The notes under the pieces: generated by a model
Told to the model about the DNA's origin: nothing
What the model saw: the letters and a program-made list of their open reading frames with translations, nothing else
Database searches by the model: none
Part shown: one piece after another, positions 32,759-42,465 of the stretch
Layout: every line of letters begins with the position of its first letter
Position numbering within the stretch: position 1 is the stretch's first letter
NCBI GenBank assembly: GCA_937927845.1
Contig: CALFXE010000251.1
Coordinates: 1-57,390 of the forward strand
Source: an uncultured Paludibacter sp.
GTDB lineage: Bacteria > Bacteroidota > Bacteroidia > Bacteroidales > Paludibacteraceae
Reading direction: 5' to 3'
DNA: 57,390 bases
Translations under genes and position numbers: made by a program

Positions 32759-34672
32759 CTAATCACTAATCACTATATTCATTAGTGTATTAAATCCTTT
32801 AAGAGATTCAAGCACATTAGTTTTTACGTTAATAAAATGGTTAATACCTAAAGCTTTCAAATCATCGGTGCATGCGGGTGCACCAGCAATTACAAGAATT
32901 TCCTTACCTTTAGTCAGCTCGAAAGCCTGAGGTGCCAAATCAGCATATTCATCATCACTTGAGCATAAAACGATAATGTCAGCATCAACCTTACGAGCAG
33001 CTTCTACACCTTCGGCAATAGTATTAAAACCGAGATTATCTATTATTTCGTAACCTGCACAAGCAAAGAAATTAGAAGAGAATTGAGCACGTGCAAGTCG
33101 CATAGCCAGATTGCCGATAGTCAGCATAAAAACTTTAGGACGTTTATCAACCGCTTCGGTTGCAAAGCGCAAAGCTTCGAACTCCTGAGCAGCACGCACA
33201 GTTTTTAAAGTTTCTATCTCACTATGATGATGATGGTTATGACCGCCACAGCAATGTTCTTCAGTAGATTCTACATTACCTGATATTTCAGAGAAATTTG
33301 GGAATTGATTTGTACCGAGCAGTACCTCTTTACGAGAAGATACATTTTTCAAACGAGCTACGGCAGTAGCATTCATATCTTGCTGTACGCTACCATTTGT
33401 AACAGCAGCAAGGAAACCAGCCTCATCTTCAATTTTGAGGAACAGACTCCAAGCCTGAGCAGCAATTTCGTTAGTAAGTTTTTCTATATAATAAGAACCG
33501 GCAGCAGGGTCGGCAACTTTATCAAAATTCGATTCCTCTTTTAGTAACAACTGTTGATTGCGAGCAATACGTTCCGAAAACTCATCCGGTCTTTTATAAA
33601 CTGCATCAAAAGGAGATACAGTAAGTGAATTTACTCCGCCTAAAGTTGCACTCATAGCCTCTGTTTGCGTACGCAACATATTTACATTCGGGTCGAATAC
33701 AGTCTTATTAAAAGATGATGTTTCAGCGTGAATACGCATTTTCATTGCACAGAAGCAAATACCATCAACAGTTTCGGGGCAATCGGGTCGGCGACAAACA
33801 GGTTGATATGCTTTAACAATTAAAGCCCACAGCCATTTGGCAGCACGGAATTTTGCAATTTCCATGAAATAGTTACTACCAACGCCAAAATTAAATTTAA
33901 TCTTTTTAGCAGCGAGAGAAATATCAACACCCTTTTCAACCATCAAAGAAAGATACTGATTTCCCCATGCAAGTGCATATCCAAGTTCTTGTGCAGCATA
34001 AGCCCCTGCATTAGAAAGGCTGATAGCATTTACGTTTACCACACGATAGAAAGGAAGTTTAGCAGCAGCAAGAGCAGCAGCCTCAATAAGGACAGTTATT
34101 TCATCTGCATTGAATTTCTTACCACGAAGCAACATTTTATTTATAGGGTCTAAGTTTATAGAACCATGCAATTCATGGGCAAGATAGCCTTTAGCATCAA
34201 AATAATCTATAAGAAGATTTGTAAGTTCAACCGTCTTTTTTGTACAAGTTTTAAAATTTAACTCTACTTTATTTGCTTCGATACCATCAAGTAGATCAGC
34301 AATAAATTCAGGACTGAGCTTCTTCTTATCAACATTAAAGCCTAAAGAATTTACGCCTCTACTGAGTAGTTCGATTGCCTTTTTGTTTGCTTCATTTGCA
34401 TCTTTCAAATTAATATTCTGTCGTACCAACCAATCATTAGTAGCCTTAGCACCACGAACATAAGGAAATTTGCCCGGCAAAGAATCTTTAGAGTTATAGT
34501 TCTGAATATCTTCAGCACGATAGAAAGGTTGTACATTAAAACCTTCGTTTGTTTTCCACACTAATTTTTTATCAAAATCAGCACCTTTTAAATCGGCTGT
34601 TACCTTATCTAACCATTCTTGAGTTGAAACAGCAGGAAAATCAGCTAATAAATTTAATTTTTTTTCTGACAT
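32759..34672 (-). CDS. mutA: Methylmalonyl-CoA mutase, small subunit
   Basis: The 637-residue protein follows the mutase fold (FPYVRGAKATNDWLVRQNIN, FNFGVGSNYFMEIAKFRAAK, LRTQTEAMSATLGGVNSLTV). The cobalamin-like domain at the end lacks the DxHxxG motif (LTIGNLAMRLARAQF in its place), as expected for the non-catalytic subunit. Unusual is a His/Cys cluster in the linker at about residues 470-484 (HCCGGHNHHHHSE), which could bind metal. A Cys-rich loop (CRRPDCPETVDGICFCAMKM) is also present. It is the first gene of the mutA-menA-CPBP-mutB group, with a -7 box at 34705-34712. Confidence 0.93.
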   Translation of the reverse strand: MSEKKLNLLADFPAVSTQEWLDKVTADLKGADFDKKLVWKTNEGFNVQPFYRAEDIQNYNSKDSLPGKFPYVRGAKATNDWLVRQNINLKDANEANKKAIELLSRGVNSLGFNVDKKKLSPEFIADLLDGIEANKVELNFKTCTKKTVELTNLLIDYFDAKGYLAHELHGSINLDPINKMLLRGKKFNADEITVLIEAAALAAAKLPFYRVVNVNAISLSNAGAYAAQELGYALAWGNQYLSLMVEKGVDISLAAKKIKFNFGVGSNYFMEIAKFRAAKWLWALIVKAYQPVCRRPDCPETVDGICFCAMKMRIHAETSSFNKTVFDPNVNMLRTQTEAMSATLGGVNSLTVSPFDAVYKRPDEFSERIARNQQLLLKEESNFDKVADPAAGSYYIEKLTNEIAAQAWSLFLKIEDEAGFLAAVTNGSVQQDMNATAVARLKNVSSRKEVLLGTNQFPNFSEISGNVESTEEHCCGGHNHHHHSEIETLKTVRAAQEFEALRFATEAVDKRPKVFMLTIGNLAMRLARAQFSSNFFACAGYEIIDNLGFNTIAEGVEAARKVDADIIVLCSSDDEYADLAPQAFELTKGKEILVIAGAPACTDDLKALGINHFINVKTNVLESLKGFNTLMNIVISD

Positions 34673-34704
34673 AATATTGAGTTAATCTATTTTCTAAACG
34701 GCTG

Positions 34705-34712
34705 CAAAGTTA
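34705..34712 (-). promoter_or_regulatory. Predicted -7 box of the mutA operon
   Basis: The minus strand reads TAACTTTG, a perfect TAnnTTTG, 32 bases before the mutA start. No convincing -33 element was seen. The 270-base divergent region to uxaC is AT-rich and also carries the uxaC promoter. Confidence 0.5.
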
Positions 34713-34877
34713 CTAATAATATATGGAATTAAGATGTAATTAGTAATATTTGGGCACATTATTACATTAACAATGTTTTTGCAGTTCAATAGCAATGTTT
34801 CATATATAAATAACATGTAGTTATGTTCAATTTCTTGTGTTTTTTGTGTATAAATCAAATTATTTACAACTATAATA

Positions 34878-34907
34878 TTTGGTATATAAATTATTTTTGT
34901 ACTTTTG
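34878..34907 (+). promoter_or_regulatory. Predicted uxaC promoter
   Basis: A -33 TTTG (34878-34881) and a -7 TACTTTTG (34900-34907) with an 18-base spacer lie 35 bases before the uxaC start. Both elements match the Bacteroidota consensus. Confidence 0.6.
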
Positions 34908-34942
34908 TGTGCGAACACGGACAAAATTAAAGTACAAATAAA

Positions 34943-36349
34943 ATGAAACAATTTCTTGACGAAAACTTTTTGTTGCAGACAAAAACTGCACAAAAGCTGT
35001 ATCATGAGCACGCTGCTAAACAGCCAATTATCGACTATCACTGTCATTTAATTCCTTCTATGGTTGCAAACGACCACAAGTTTAAATCTATTACCGAAAT
35101 ATGGTTAGGAGGCGATCATTATAAATGGCGTGCGATGCGTACTAACGGCATAGATGAAAAGTACATGACCGGTGCTAATACATCCGATTGGGAAAAGTTC
35201 GAAAAATGGGCTGAAACTGTACCTTACACAATGCGTAATCCTTTGTATCACTGGACACATTTGGAACTTAAAACAGCGTTTGGTATCGAGAAATTGCTAT
35301 CTCCTAAAACTGCTCGTGAAATATTCGAAGAATGTAATGAGAAATTGAGTAAACCTGAATATTCAGCACGTAATCTGATGCGTAAATATAAGGTAGAGGC
35401 TGTCTGCACAACCGATGATCCTGTTGATTCTCTTGAACATCATATCAAAACTAAAAACGATGGGTTTGAAATTAAAATGCTCCCAACTTGGCGACCGGAT
35501 AAGGCTATGGCTGTGGAAGATGCTGCAAGTTTCAAATCTTATGTAGAACAACTTTCTAAAGTTTCCGAAATTACTATTTCTTCTTTCGATGACCTAATTG
35601 AAGCTCTAAGAAAAAGACATGATTTCTTTAGTGAATTAGGATGTAAACTATCAGATCATGGAATTGAAGAATTTTATGCAGAAGATTATACGGAAAATGA
35701 AATTAAAGCAATATTTAATAAGATATATGGCGGAAATCAACTAACACTTGAAGAAATATTGAAGTTTAAATCTGCAATGTTGGTTATTTTTGCTGAAATG
35801 GATTGGGAAAAAGGCTGGACACAACAATTTCATTATGGAGCAATCCGTAATAATAACACACGCTTATTCAATAAATTAGGTCCGGATACTGGGTTTGATT
35901 CTATTGGTACCTTTAATACTGCAAAGGCAATGTCGAAGTTTTTAAATCGCTTAGACACAAATAACAAATTGACTAAGACCATTCTATACAATTTGAATCC
36001 TGCTGATAATGAAATGATTGCTACTATGACAGGAAATTTCCAGGATGGAACTGTACCCGGGAAAATACAATTCGGTTCGGGTTGGTGGTTCTTAGACCAA
36101 AAAGATGGTATGGAAAAACAAATGAATGCACTTTCGGTATTAGGATTATTAAGTCGTTTTGTTGGTATGTTGACCGACTCAAGGAGCTTCCTCTCCTACC
36201 CTCGTCATGAATATTTCCGCAGAACCTTATGCAACCTGTTAGGCGATGATGTGGAAAAAGGATTATTACCGGCTTCGGAAATTGAATTTATCGGACAAAT
36301 GGTAGAAAATATCAGTTACAATAACGCTAAAATATTTTTTAAATTTTAA
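34943..36349 (+). CDS. uxaC: Uronate (glucuronate/galacturonate) isomerase
   Basis: The 468-residue protein is of standard UxaC length, with the metal-binding H33-x-H35 (IIDYHCHL) near the start and family sequences such as GGDHYKWRAMRTNGIDEKYM, VCTTDDPVDSLEHH, GWTQQFHYGAIRNNN and FGSGWWFLDQKDGM. It converts D-glucuronate to D-fructuronate and D-galacturonate to D-tagaturonate, the first cytoplasmic step of hexuronate breakdown. The hexuronate transporter gene follows after 48 bases. The later genes (uxaB/uxuB, uxuA, kdgK) are not in this window. Confidence 0.96.
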   Translation: MKQFLDENFLLQTKTAQKLYHEHAAKQPIIDYHCHLIPSMVANDHKFKSITEIWLGGDHYKWRAMRTNGIDEKYMTGANTSDWEKFEKWAETVPYTMRNPLYHWTHLELKTAFGIEKLLSPKTAREIFEECNEKLSKPEYSARNLMRKYKVEAVCTTDDPVDSLEHHIKTKNDGFEIKMLPTWRPDKAMAVEDAASFKSYVEQLSKVSEITISSFDDLIEALRKRHDFFSELGCKLSDHGIEEFYAEDYTENEIKAIFNKIYGGNQLTLEEILKFKSAMLVIFAEMDWEKGWTQQFHYGAIRNNNTRLFNKLGPDTGFDSIGTFNTAKAMSKFLNRLDTNNKLTKTILYNLNPADNEMIATMTGNFQDGTVPGKIQFGSGWWFLDQKDGMEKQMNALSVLGLLSRFVGMLTDSRSFLSYPRHEYFRRTLCNLLGDDVEKGLLPASEIEFIGQMVENISYNNAKIFFKF

Positions 36350-36397
36350 ATTGAGAAATGAATTTTCTATTATTTATTAATACATTATTTTAAAAAC

Positions 36398-37993
36398 ATG
36401 ACAAAAACACACAATGTGGTTAACAAAATGACGCAATACAGATGGACAATAGTTGTTCTATTGTTTTTTGCAACTACTATCAACTATCTCGACAGACAAG
36501 TTTTATCATTGACTTGGAAAGACTTTATTGTACCCGAATTCCACTGGACAAATACACACTACGGCTACATTACCATGTTTTTTTCTGGTTTTTATGCCTT
36601 GTGCATGCTTTTAGCAGGTCGTTTTGTCGATTGGTTGGATACAAAAAAAGGATTCTTATGGGCAATCGGGATATGGTCGTTTGGGGCATGTTTACACGCA
36701 TTTTGCGGTATTGCGACATCGGGTATCATTACTGGCAAATGGCTGGTCGGTTTCGAAGGAGCACGTGAAACAATTGCTATGGTTGATAACGTGGGAAAAA
36801 TCATCAACGTTAGTGTGATGCTCTTTATTTTTGCCCGTGCTGTATTGGCTTTGGGAGAAGCAGGAAACTTTCCGGCAGCGATTAAAGCAACAGCAGAATA
36901 TTTTCCAAAAAAAGACCGTGGATTTGCAACAAGCATATTCAACTCCGGCGCACAAATCGGAGCATTGCTGGCACCTCTTTCTATTCCCGTTATTGCCAAA
37001 TATTATGGTTGGGAGATGTCATTCTTGATTATTGGAGCACTGGGATTCGTCTGGATGGGAGTCTGGGTGTTTGTCTATAAAAAACCCGAAAGCAATCCAA
37101 GAGTTAACGCCGCAGAATTGGCTTATATTAATCAAGACGACGAGGTTACTTTGGACGGTAACGTTACTGCCACACCTGAAAAGAAACTTTCGTTTGCCGA
37201 CAGCTTCAAATATAAGCAAACATGGTCATTCGCAATAGGAAAATTCATGACAGACGGAGTTTGGTGGTTCTATCTTTTCTGGGTTCCGGCTTATTTGAGC
37301 TCTGTTTATAAAATACCTTCATCCGATCCCAAAGCGCAAATTGCCATATTCGTACTCTACCTAATATCCATGCTATCACTGTTTGGAGGCTATCTGCCTA
37401 CTATTTTTGTAGAGAGAAAAGGGATGGAACCTTATGCGGGACGTATGAAAGCCATGCTCATTTTTGCCTTTCTCCCACTTTTGGCGTTGTTAGCGCAACC
37501 GTTGGGACATATTTCATACTGGATTCCTGTTATTATCATCGGTATCGCTGGCGCCGCACATCAATCATGGTCTGCAAATATATTCTCTACCGTTGGCGAC
37601 ATGTTCCCAAAATCTTCCATTGCCACTATCACAGGAATTGGAGGCATGGCAGGTGGCGTGGGAGCAATGCTTATCAATCTTGGTTCGGGTATTCTTTTTG
37701 ATTTTTCACAAAAAAATTGGAGTTCTGTAAACGGTATAGCACTATTGGAAAAATATCCGTTGCTTGCCGATAAAACAACTGCTCAATTTTTTTTAGAAGA
37801 ACAGAGCCTTTTGTCCGGAGAAAAAATGAGTTCGTTGGAAGATTTTCTAAATTATCTGATACAATCCGGCGAAACAGTAGTGAACGGAATTAACTCCGGA
37901 TATATGATTATTTTCTCGATTTGTGCGGTGGCTTATTTAATTGGTTGGTTAATTATGAAGATGCTGGTACCGAAATACAAACGTGTTGAATAA
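36398..37993 (+). CDS. exuT: MFS hexuronate transporter (ExuT-like)
   Basis: The 531-residue protein of the anion:cation symporter branch of the MFS has the signature start (YRWTIVVLLFFATTINYLDR, QVLSLTWKDFIVPEF), about twelve helices, a conserved helix-4 region (LALGEAGNFPAAIKATAEYF, PKKDRGFATSIFNSGAQIGA) and central loops longer than usual. ExuT proteins import glucuronate and galacturonate with protons, which matches the adjacent uxaC. Residues 120-145 (FEGARETIAMVDNVGKIINV) look like an insertion relative to short family members. The gene ends at a convergent terminator. Confidence 0.88.
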   Translation: MTKTHNVVNKMTQYRWTIVVLLFFATTINYLDRQVLSLTWKDFIVPEFHWTNTHYGYITMFFSGFYALCMLLAGRFVDWLDTKKGFLWAIGIWSFGACLHAFCGIATSGIITGKWLVGFEGARETIAMVDNVGKIINVSVMLFIFARAVLALGEAGNFPAAIKATAEYFPKKDRGFATSIFNSGAQIGALLAPLSIPVIAKYYGWEMSFLIIGALGFVWMGVWVFVYKKPESNPRVNAAELAYINQDDEVTLDGNVTATPEKKLSFADSFKYKQTWSFAIGKFMTDGVWWFYLFWVPAYLSSVYKIPSSDPKAQIAIFVLYLISMLSLFGGYLPTIFVERKGMEPYAGRMKAMLIFAFLPLLALLAQPLGHISYWIPVIIIGIAGAAHQSWSANIFSTVGDMFPKSSIATITGIGGMAGGVGAMLINLGSGILFDFSQKNWSSVNGIALLEKYPLLADKTTAQFFLEEQSLLSGEKMSSLEDFLNYLIQSGETVVNGINSGYMIIFSICAVAYLIGWLIMKMLVPKYKRVE

Positions 37994-38027
37994 AAGGATT
38001 TTGAAATAACACAACATATATCTTTTT

Positions 38028-38058
38028 AAAAAAGCCCTGATTTTACAGGGCTTTTTTT
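38028..38058. terminator. Bidirectional intrinsic terminator
   Basis: AAAAAAGCCCTG (38028-38039), loop ATTTTA and CAGGGCTTTTTTT (38046-38058) form a GC-stemmed hairpin with T runs in both directions. It serves exuT on the plus strand and the last gene of the rhamnose locus on the minus strand, whose stop codon lies in the loop. Confidence 0.9.
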
Positions 38059-39314
38059 GATAGTAAATAATTCTCTGCTTCTACATTCCACAAACCATTA
38101 TGCCTCTTGCATATATCTGCTAAATGCCTGAAAACTTCATCATTCTCACCTAAGTTCTCAAACTCGGCAATAGGAGTTAAAGGCATTTCGATATGGGTGT
38201 AAATTAATTTTTTACCTCCGGGAATATTTGGAAGATTGTTAGTTGTATCAATCACAGCATTTAATCCGCCTATGTGGGTTACAAGTCCGGCAGGATCCAA
38301 TCCTTTCGACATTAAATCTAAAGCCTCCACCATATCATCATTATTGCCTCCGCTTGTTCCAACCACATGTGAATATGCATAATGTACATTATAGAAATTG
38401 AACAATGCTTTAAAGTTTGGATCAGACGGACCGGCAAAGAAGTTCAAGCAACCATCAAACGCAAGTATATCATCAGCTTGCTCAATTACTTGTTTGACAG
38501 GTGCAAAAACAAACACATCATCATAACCATGTCCATCCGATATGGCTTTTAGTCCTTCCACAGGATTATCCATTTTACCGGTATTTACATAACGTAAATC
38601 TATTCCCATAGATGCTGCGAACTCAACTGTATATAGTGATGCTGCTCTATCAAGTCTGACTTGGTCAACATCAGTAACGACAAAAAGAGATGGTCTGCGG
38701 TCTGGACGATTTAAAACATAATTAATAGCTGCTAATCCCATTGGCCCGACACCCGCCAATAAAGCCATATTACCTCCATCCACTATATCCATTTTATGAA
38801 CATAACTGCCAGGCGTTGTGTGATAATTGGCATGCATAGCACCGATAACACAAGATAAGGGTTCTGATAAAGATGCAGGATAATATCCCTCACCCTCATA
38901 AGACAATAAGCAATTAAGCTCCATTACTTCATTTGGAATGATTACATAAGTTGCATCTCCACCAATATATTTATAACTATATCCAGGTGCACTCAAAACA
39001 CCAACCGGACCACCTGCATAATTTAAAGCCGGTTGTATGGAAAATTTATCTCCTGCTTTGAATTTATTTGCCCATTTCGAACCAACTTGAATTAGCTCGC
39101 CAGCAAATTCATGACCTATCATTATAGGATTTTCTGCTACATCATTAGGAATACGTTTATGATCTGTTCCCTGCGATGAAGCTTTATAAGATGACATACA
39201 TAAGGAATCGCATATGACCTTAGCTAATATCTCATCTTCTTTAATTTCCGGTAATTCAAACTCTTCCAATCGAAGATCTTTCTTACCATAAAGTCTTACT
39301 GCTTTTGTTTTCAT
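38043..39314 (-). CDS. Zinc-type (medium-chain) dehydrogenase, sorbose-1-phosphate reductase-like
   Basis: The 423-residue protein has the MDR layout: N-terminal catalytic domain with DSLCMSSYK and IMIGHEFAGELIQVGSKW (catalytic Cys, His, Glu), then a Rossmann domain (MALLAGVGPMGLAAINYVLN, VTDVDQVRLDRAA). It lacks the four-Cys structural zinc lobe of classical ADHs. It most resembles long dehydrogenases annotated as L-sorbose-1-phosphate reductase. It is the last gene of the rhamnose locus, 15 bases after the aldolase/SDR gene. A role in reducing or oxidising lactaldehyde, or acting on a related sugar phosphate, is inferred from position only. Confidence 0.75.
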   Translation of the reverse strand: MKTKAVRLYGKKDLRLEEFELPEIKEDEILAKVICDSLCMSSYKASSQGTDHKRIPNDVAENPIMIGHEFAGELIQVGSKWANKFKAGDKFSIQPALNYAGGPVGVLSAPGYSYKYIGGDATYVIIPNEVMELNCLLSYEGEGYYPASLSEPLSCVIGAMHANYHTTPGSYVHKMDIVDGGNMALLAGVGPMGLAAINYVLNRPDRRPSLFVVTDVDQVRLDRAASLYTVEFAASMGIDLRYVNTGKMDNPVEGLKAISDGHGYDDVFVFAPVKQVIEQADDILAFDGCLNFFAGPSDPNFKALFNFYNVHYAYSHVVGTSGGNNDDMVEALDLMSKGLDPAGLVTHIGGLNAVIDTTNNLPNIPGGKKLIYTHIEMPLTPIAEFENLGENDEVFRHLADICKRHNGLWNVEAENYLLSKKAL

Positions 39315-39329
39315 ATATAATATAATGTA

Positions 39330-41291
39330 TTAATTAAGCATAATCTGCCCTCCTGTGATTGGTAAGGCCTGTCCGGTTTCGCCACATTGTTCTATTAAAT
39401 ACAATATACCTTTGCTAACATCATCGGGCGTACAGCCCTTACGCATAGGGACTTGTGAAAGATAAAACTCTTTTACATCCTCTATTGTTTTGGCACCCGG
39501 CACTTTTCCTGCATTTAGATATTGGACAAACAAACCATTATCAGGATCGCTCCAAAGCGGACCTTCATAAAAATTACCCGGACAAATTGCATTTACTTTG
39601 ATATTAAATGGAGCTAACTCTAACGCAAATGACTGAGTCAGACCTATACCTCCAAATTTTCCACCTGCATACGCAAAATTGGCTTTACTGCCTTTCAAAC
39701 CCGATTTAGAATTAATCTGAATAATATCAGAGTAATAGTCGGCACTCGCATATTTAGTCTGAAGTTTCATCACCTTACTTACCACTTTGGTACAATAAAA
39801 AAACGCATTATAATTTATTTTGGTAACAAAATCGAAGTTTTCTATGCTCATATCCTCCAAACCACCTGCTCGCAATACACCTGCATTGCTTACAAACACA
39901 TCTATTGCACCAAAATTACATATAGTTTCATGTACCATGCTTTCTATACTTTGCAGATTACTTACATCGGTTTTCACAAATATTACTCTATTGCTTTTTG
40001 TAAGTAGCTTAAACTTTTCTACGGTTGCTTGTCCTGCAACTTCATTCATATCTGCAACAACAATATTAGCTCCTTCTTGAAGCAGATAACGTGCTATACC
40101 CTCACCAAATCCTTGAGCAGCACCAGTTATTACAATGGTTTTATTTTCAGCACGACCGGATTTTATTGTTACAGCAACAGAGCGACGATAATTTTCAACT
40201 TCCCAATTATCAATAAAATCAATCTGACTCTGAGTCATTGGATGTGCACCGCCAAATGAATTCGACAAAAAAGCTATTTTCATAGCATCTTCAAACACAT
40301 CCAAAATGATATCACACTGTGCAGCATTTTCACCTATTGCCATCAATCCTATACCCTTGATCAATAAAACTTTAGGATAATATCCAAATTGTTTGTAAAA
40401 ATCAGGAATACGTACTTCAGCATCACTCAAAACATCTTCAGGATTTTCTTGATTAAAAAACAAATAGTTGGATTTACAATATACTATGGCATCAGGAGTA
40501 AATGGATGTAAAATACTTTTTTGATTACTTTCAGAATCGTAGAAATACTTTATCAACTCGTTCTTGCGTACTTTTAATGCTTTTATTCCATCAGCAGAGA
40601 CCATCGATCTGATTCCCGGCAATATTTGCTCTGTGCACCTACAAGTAGGTCTTGATTCAGAAGGTAATACAGTTTTATTTGCTTTCTCTAATCCTGCTAT
40701 TATGTCTTGATATATGAGTTTAATTTCATCAATTGTATCGGCAGCTACAAAAATTCCATGATTTTGCAACCATATCACGTTGGGTTCTTCAGCATGTTTA
40801 TGACGATATTCTTTGATTTTTTCTTCTACTTTCTTAAACAAAACATATCCCGGATCGGTGTATGGCACATATACATTATTTTCACCAAAAAGTCTATATA
40901 ACTCTTGCTCAGCTCTTTGCGCACACATCAAACCATTCACCAAAGTCGGATGTAAATGTACAACATATGAATATTGGATAATATTATGCATAGATGTTTC
41001 AACTGACGGTCGCTTTCCTTTGGTTAAAGTGGCATCAGCCAAGTCATTTTTCACTTGTTCTTCACGTTCTGATACATCTGTGCTATAAACTTTATCAGAC
41101 ATGGCATTTAACTTCGAACGATCTAAAACGGCAAATCCATCTTCCGAAATAGTTGCTAATGACGAACCACTTGCTTTTACCCAGATTTTTTCTTCATTTT
41201 TATATGATGTATTACCACCACCTGCAATAACGAAACGATTATCTGCGCCGTAATATCTTGAAATATCTATTAAATCTTGAATTGCTTTCAT
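39330..41291 (-). CDS. rhaEW: Fused class II aldolase / short-chain dehydrogenase (rhamnulose-1-phosphate aldolase plus lactaldehyde dehydrogenase type)
   Basis: Of 653 residues, the first 390 are a class II aldolase with metal-binding His pairs (VVHLHPTLVNGL, WLQNHGIFVAAD) and an early GGNTSYK motif. Residues about 395-653 are an SDR with the nucleotide motif TGAAQGFGEG, NAG (NAGVLRAGG), catalytic Ser (INSKSGLKG) and YxxxK (YAGGKFG). This fusion is known from rhamnose pathways, where it splits L-rhamnulose-1-phosphate into DHAP and L-lactaldehyde and oxidises the aldehyde to L-lactate. No separate rhaD is present here, so it should provide that step. The neighbouring PHP gene ends 9 bases before its start. 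Confidence 0.82.
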   Translation of the reverse strand: MKAIQDLIDISRYYGADNRFVIAGGGNTSYKNEEKIWVKASGSSLATISEDGFAVLDRSKLNAMSDKVYSTDVSEREEQVKNDLADATLTKGKRPSVETSMHNIIQYSYVVHLHPTLVNGLMCAQRAEQELYRLFGENNVYVPYTDPGYVLFKKVEEKIKEYRHKHAEEPNVIWLQNHGIFVAADTIDEIKLIYQDIIAGLEKANKTVLPSESRPTCRCTEQILPGIRSMVSADGIKALKVRKNELIKYFYDSESNQKSILHPFTPDAIVYCKSNYLFFNQENPEDVLSDAEVRIPDFYKQFGYYPKVLLIKGIGLMAIGENAAQCDIILDVFEDAMKIAFLSNSFGGAHPMTQSQIDFIDNWEVENYRRSVAVTIKSGRAENKTIVITGAAQGFGEGIARYLLQEGANIVVADMNEVAGQATVEKFKLLTKSNRVIFVKTDVSNLQSIESMVHETICNFGAIDVFVSNAGVLRAGGLEDMSIENFDFVTKINYNAFFYCTKVVSKVMKLQTKYASADYYSDIIQINSKSGLKGSKANFAYAGGKFGGIGLTQSFALELAPFNIKVNAICPGNFYEGPLWSDPDNGLFVQYLNAGKVPGAKTIEDVKEFYLSQVPMRKGCTPDDVSKGILYLIEQCGETGQALPITGGQIMLN

Positions 41292-41300
41292 GTCTGTTTA

Positions 41301-42464
41301 TTATTTATGGTCTATAGTTTTTAGAATTAGTTCTTTACCGAATTTAACGAATTCTTCTCTTTTTGTTCTGTCGACTTTGCCTTCCTTGTCTACATATCCA
41401 TTCAAGCCTTGTGAAACTAAATATTGATGTGCCGCAATAACACAAGCTCCATCAAAGTTAATTTGCATAAGTCTATCTGTCAATGGTTTACCATTTCTTG
41501 CAAAAAGCTCTATCGGTTCCATTGCCGGAGTATTATGTTCACTTCCAAACGTAATAACAAAACCCTGTTCATATAGATATTCAGCATATTTTTCTAACAA
41601 CTGAACATCATTTCGGGTACTGATAAATTCTACTGAATGAAATCCTCTTTTCGTAAGCTCTTCAGCTACTTGCACTAAATTACTTTCAAAATCGGTATAT
41701 CCGCCTTTAACATCATCAGCTAAAAAAGGATATGTCGGGATACCACCACCTGCTAAAATTATATTACATACAGTCTCAACCGGTAAAAATGCAGCAGGAG
41801 TTTCAGGAACAAAAGCAACACCTCCCGATTTCAGTAAGTTAGCTCTGATTTCATTCTCGATACCTGCATAATTAGAAATATCAGACTGAAGATTCTTGCC
41901 GTTAAAAAGCAAAGAAAAGCAATCTTTAATTTTCTTTTCATCATTTAAGTAGAACTCAAACACCTTAATTCTTAGTGCCTTTGCTAAATGACGCTCTCTA
42001 AACATACCTTTAGTAAGCGAGGATTTTATCCATTCTAAATCAAGACTGAACCCAATCTTTAAATCACCAAGTAATTCATTAACTTTGTGATACATAGCTT
42101 CAACTTGAGCATTAGATTCATTTAAAACGGATGATAGTTGATCGGCAAGCGGTTCATGTAACACAAAAGGATATTTAAGACCTTTACCACTGATATATGT
42201 CCTACCCGGATTTGCAGGGTCATTAACCCTAAGACCATTTTTCTGATCTTCTATATTTAAACCGATAAGCTCAATATTGAAAAGAGGATAAAGATTTCTC
42301 GATTTACATCCGTCATTCCACTCTTTATAACCTTCTGTAGTATAAAAATCATTTATACCTACAACACTAATTCCTTCATTAACAGCCATATTCAATGCTT
42401 CTTCTATACTCGAAAAAGCACTAAAAGAATAAGGCGTATGTAAATGAGCATTTACTTTAATCAT
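41301..42464 (-). CDS. PHP-domain protein of unknown role in the rhamnose locus
   Basis: The 387-residue protein has the PHP metal motifs: NAHLHTPYSFSAF (HxH) at the start, VVGINDFYTTEGY, and later FGSEHNTPAMEP. PHP domains are phosphoesterases or nucleases using up to three metals; some act on sugar phosphates. One base separates its start from the E1 stop, and 9 bases follow before the aldolase gene, so it belongs to the same transcript. A phosphatase of a pathway intermediate is a reasonable guess, with no direct evidence. Confidence 0.7.
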   Translation of the reverse strand: MIKVNAHLHTPYSFSAFSSIEEALNMAVNEGISVVGINDFYTTEGYKEWNDGCKSRNLYPLFNIELIGLNIEDQKNGLRVNDPANPGRTYISGKGLKYPFVLHEPLADQLSSVLNESNAQVEAMYHKVNELLGDLKIGFSLDLEWIKSSLTKGMFRERHLAKALRIKVFEFYLNDEKKIKDCFSLLFNGKNLQSDISNYAGIENEIRANLLKSGGVAFVPETPAAFLPVETVCNIILAGGGIPTYPFLADDVKGGYTDFESNLVQVAEELTKRGFHSVEFISTRNDVQLLEKYAEYLYEQGFVITFGSEHNTPAMEPIELFARNGKPLTDRLMQINFDGACVIAAHQYLVSQGLNGYVDKEGKVDRTKREEFVKFGKELILKTIDHK

Positions 42465-42465
42465 A

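Noticed and set aside
34694..35047. Minus-strand open frame of 117 codons over the uxaC start
   Set aside because: It covers the uxaC promoter and start codon region and gives a protein with no signal or motif; uxaC on the plus strand is certain.
36592..36999. Minus-strand 135-codon frame inside the hexuronate transporter gene
   Set aside because: It is antisense to a well-conserved MFS gene and has the composition of a frame shadow.
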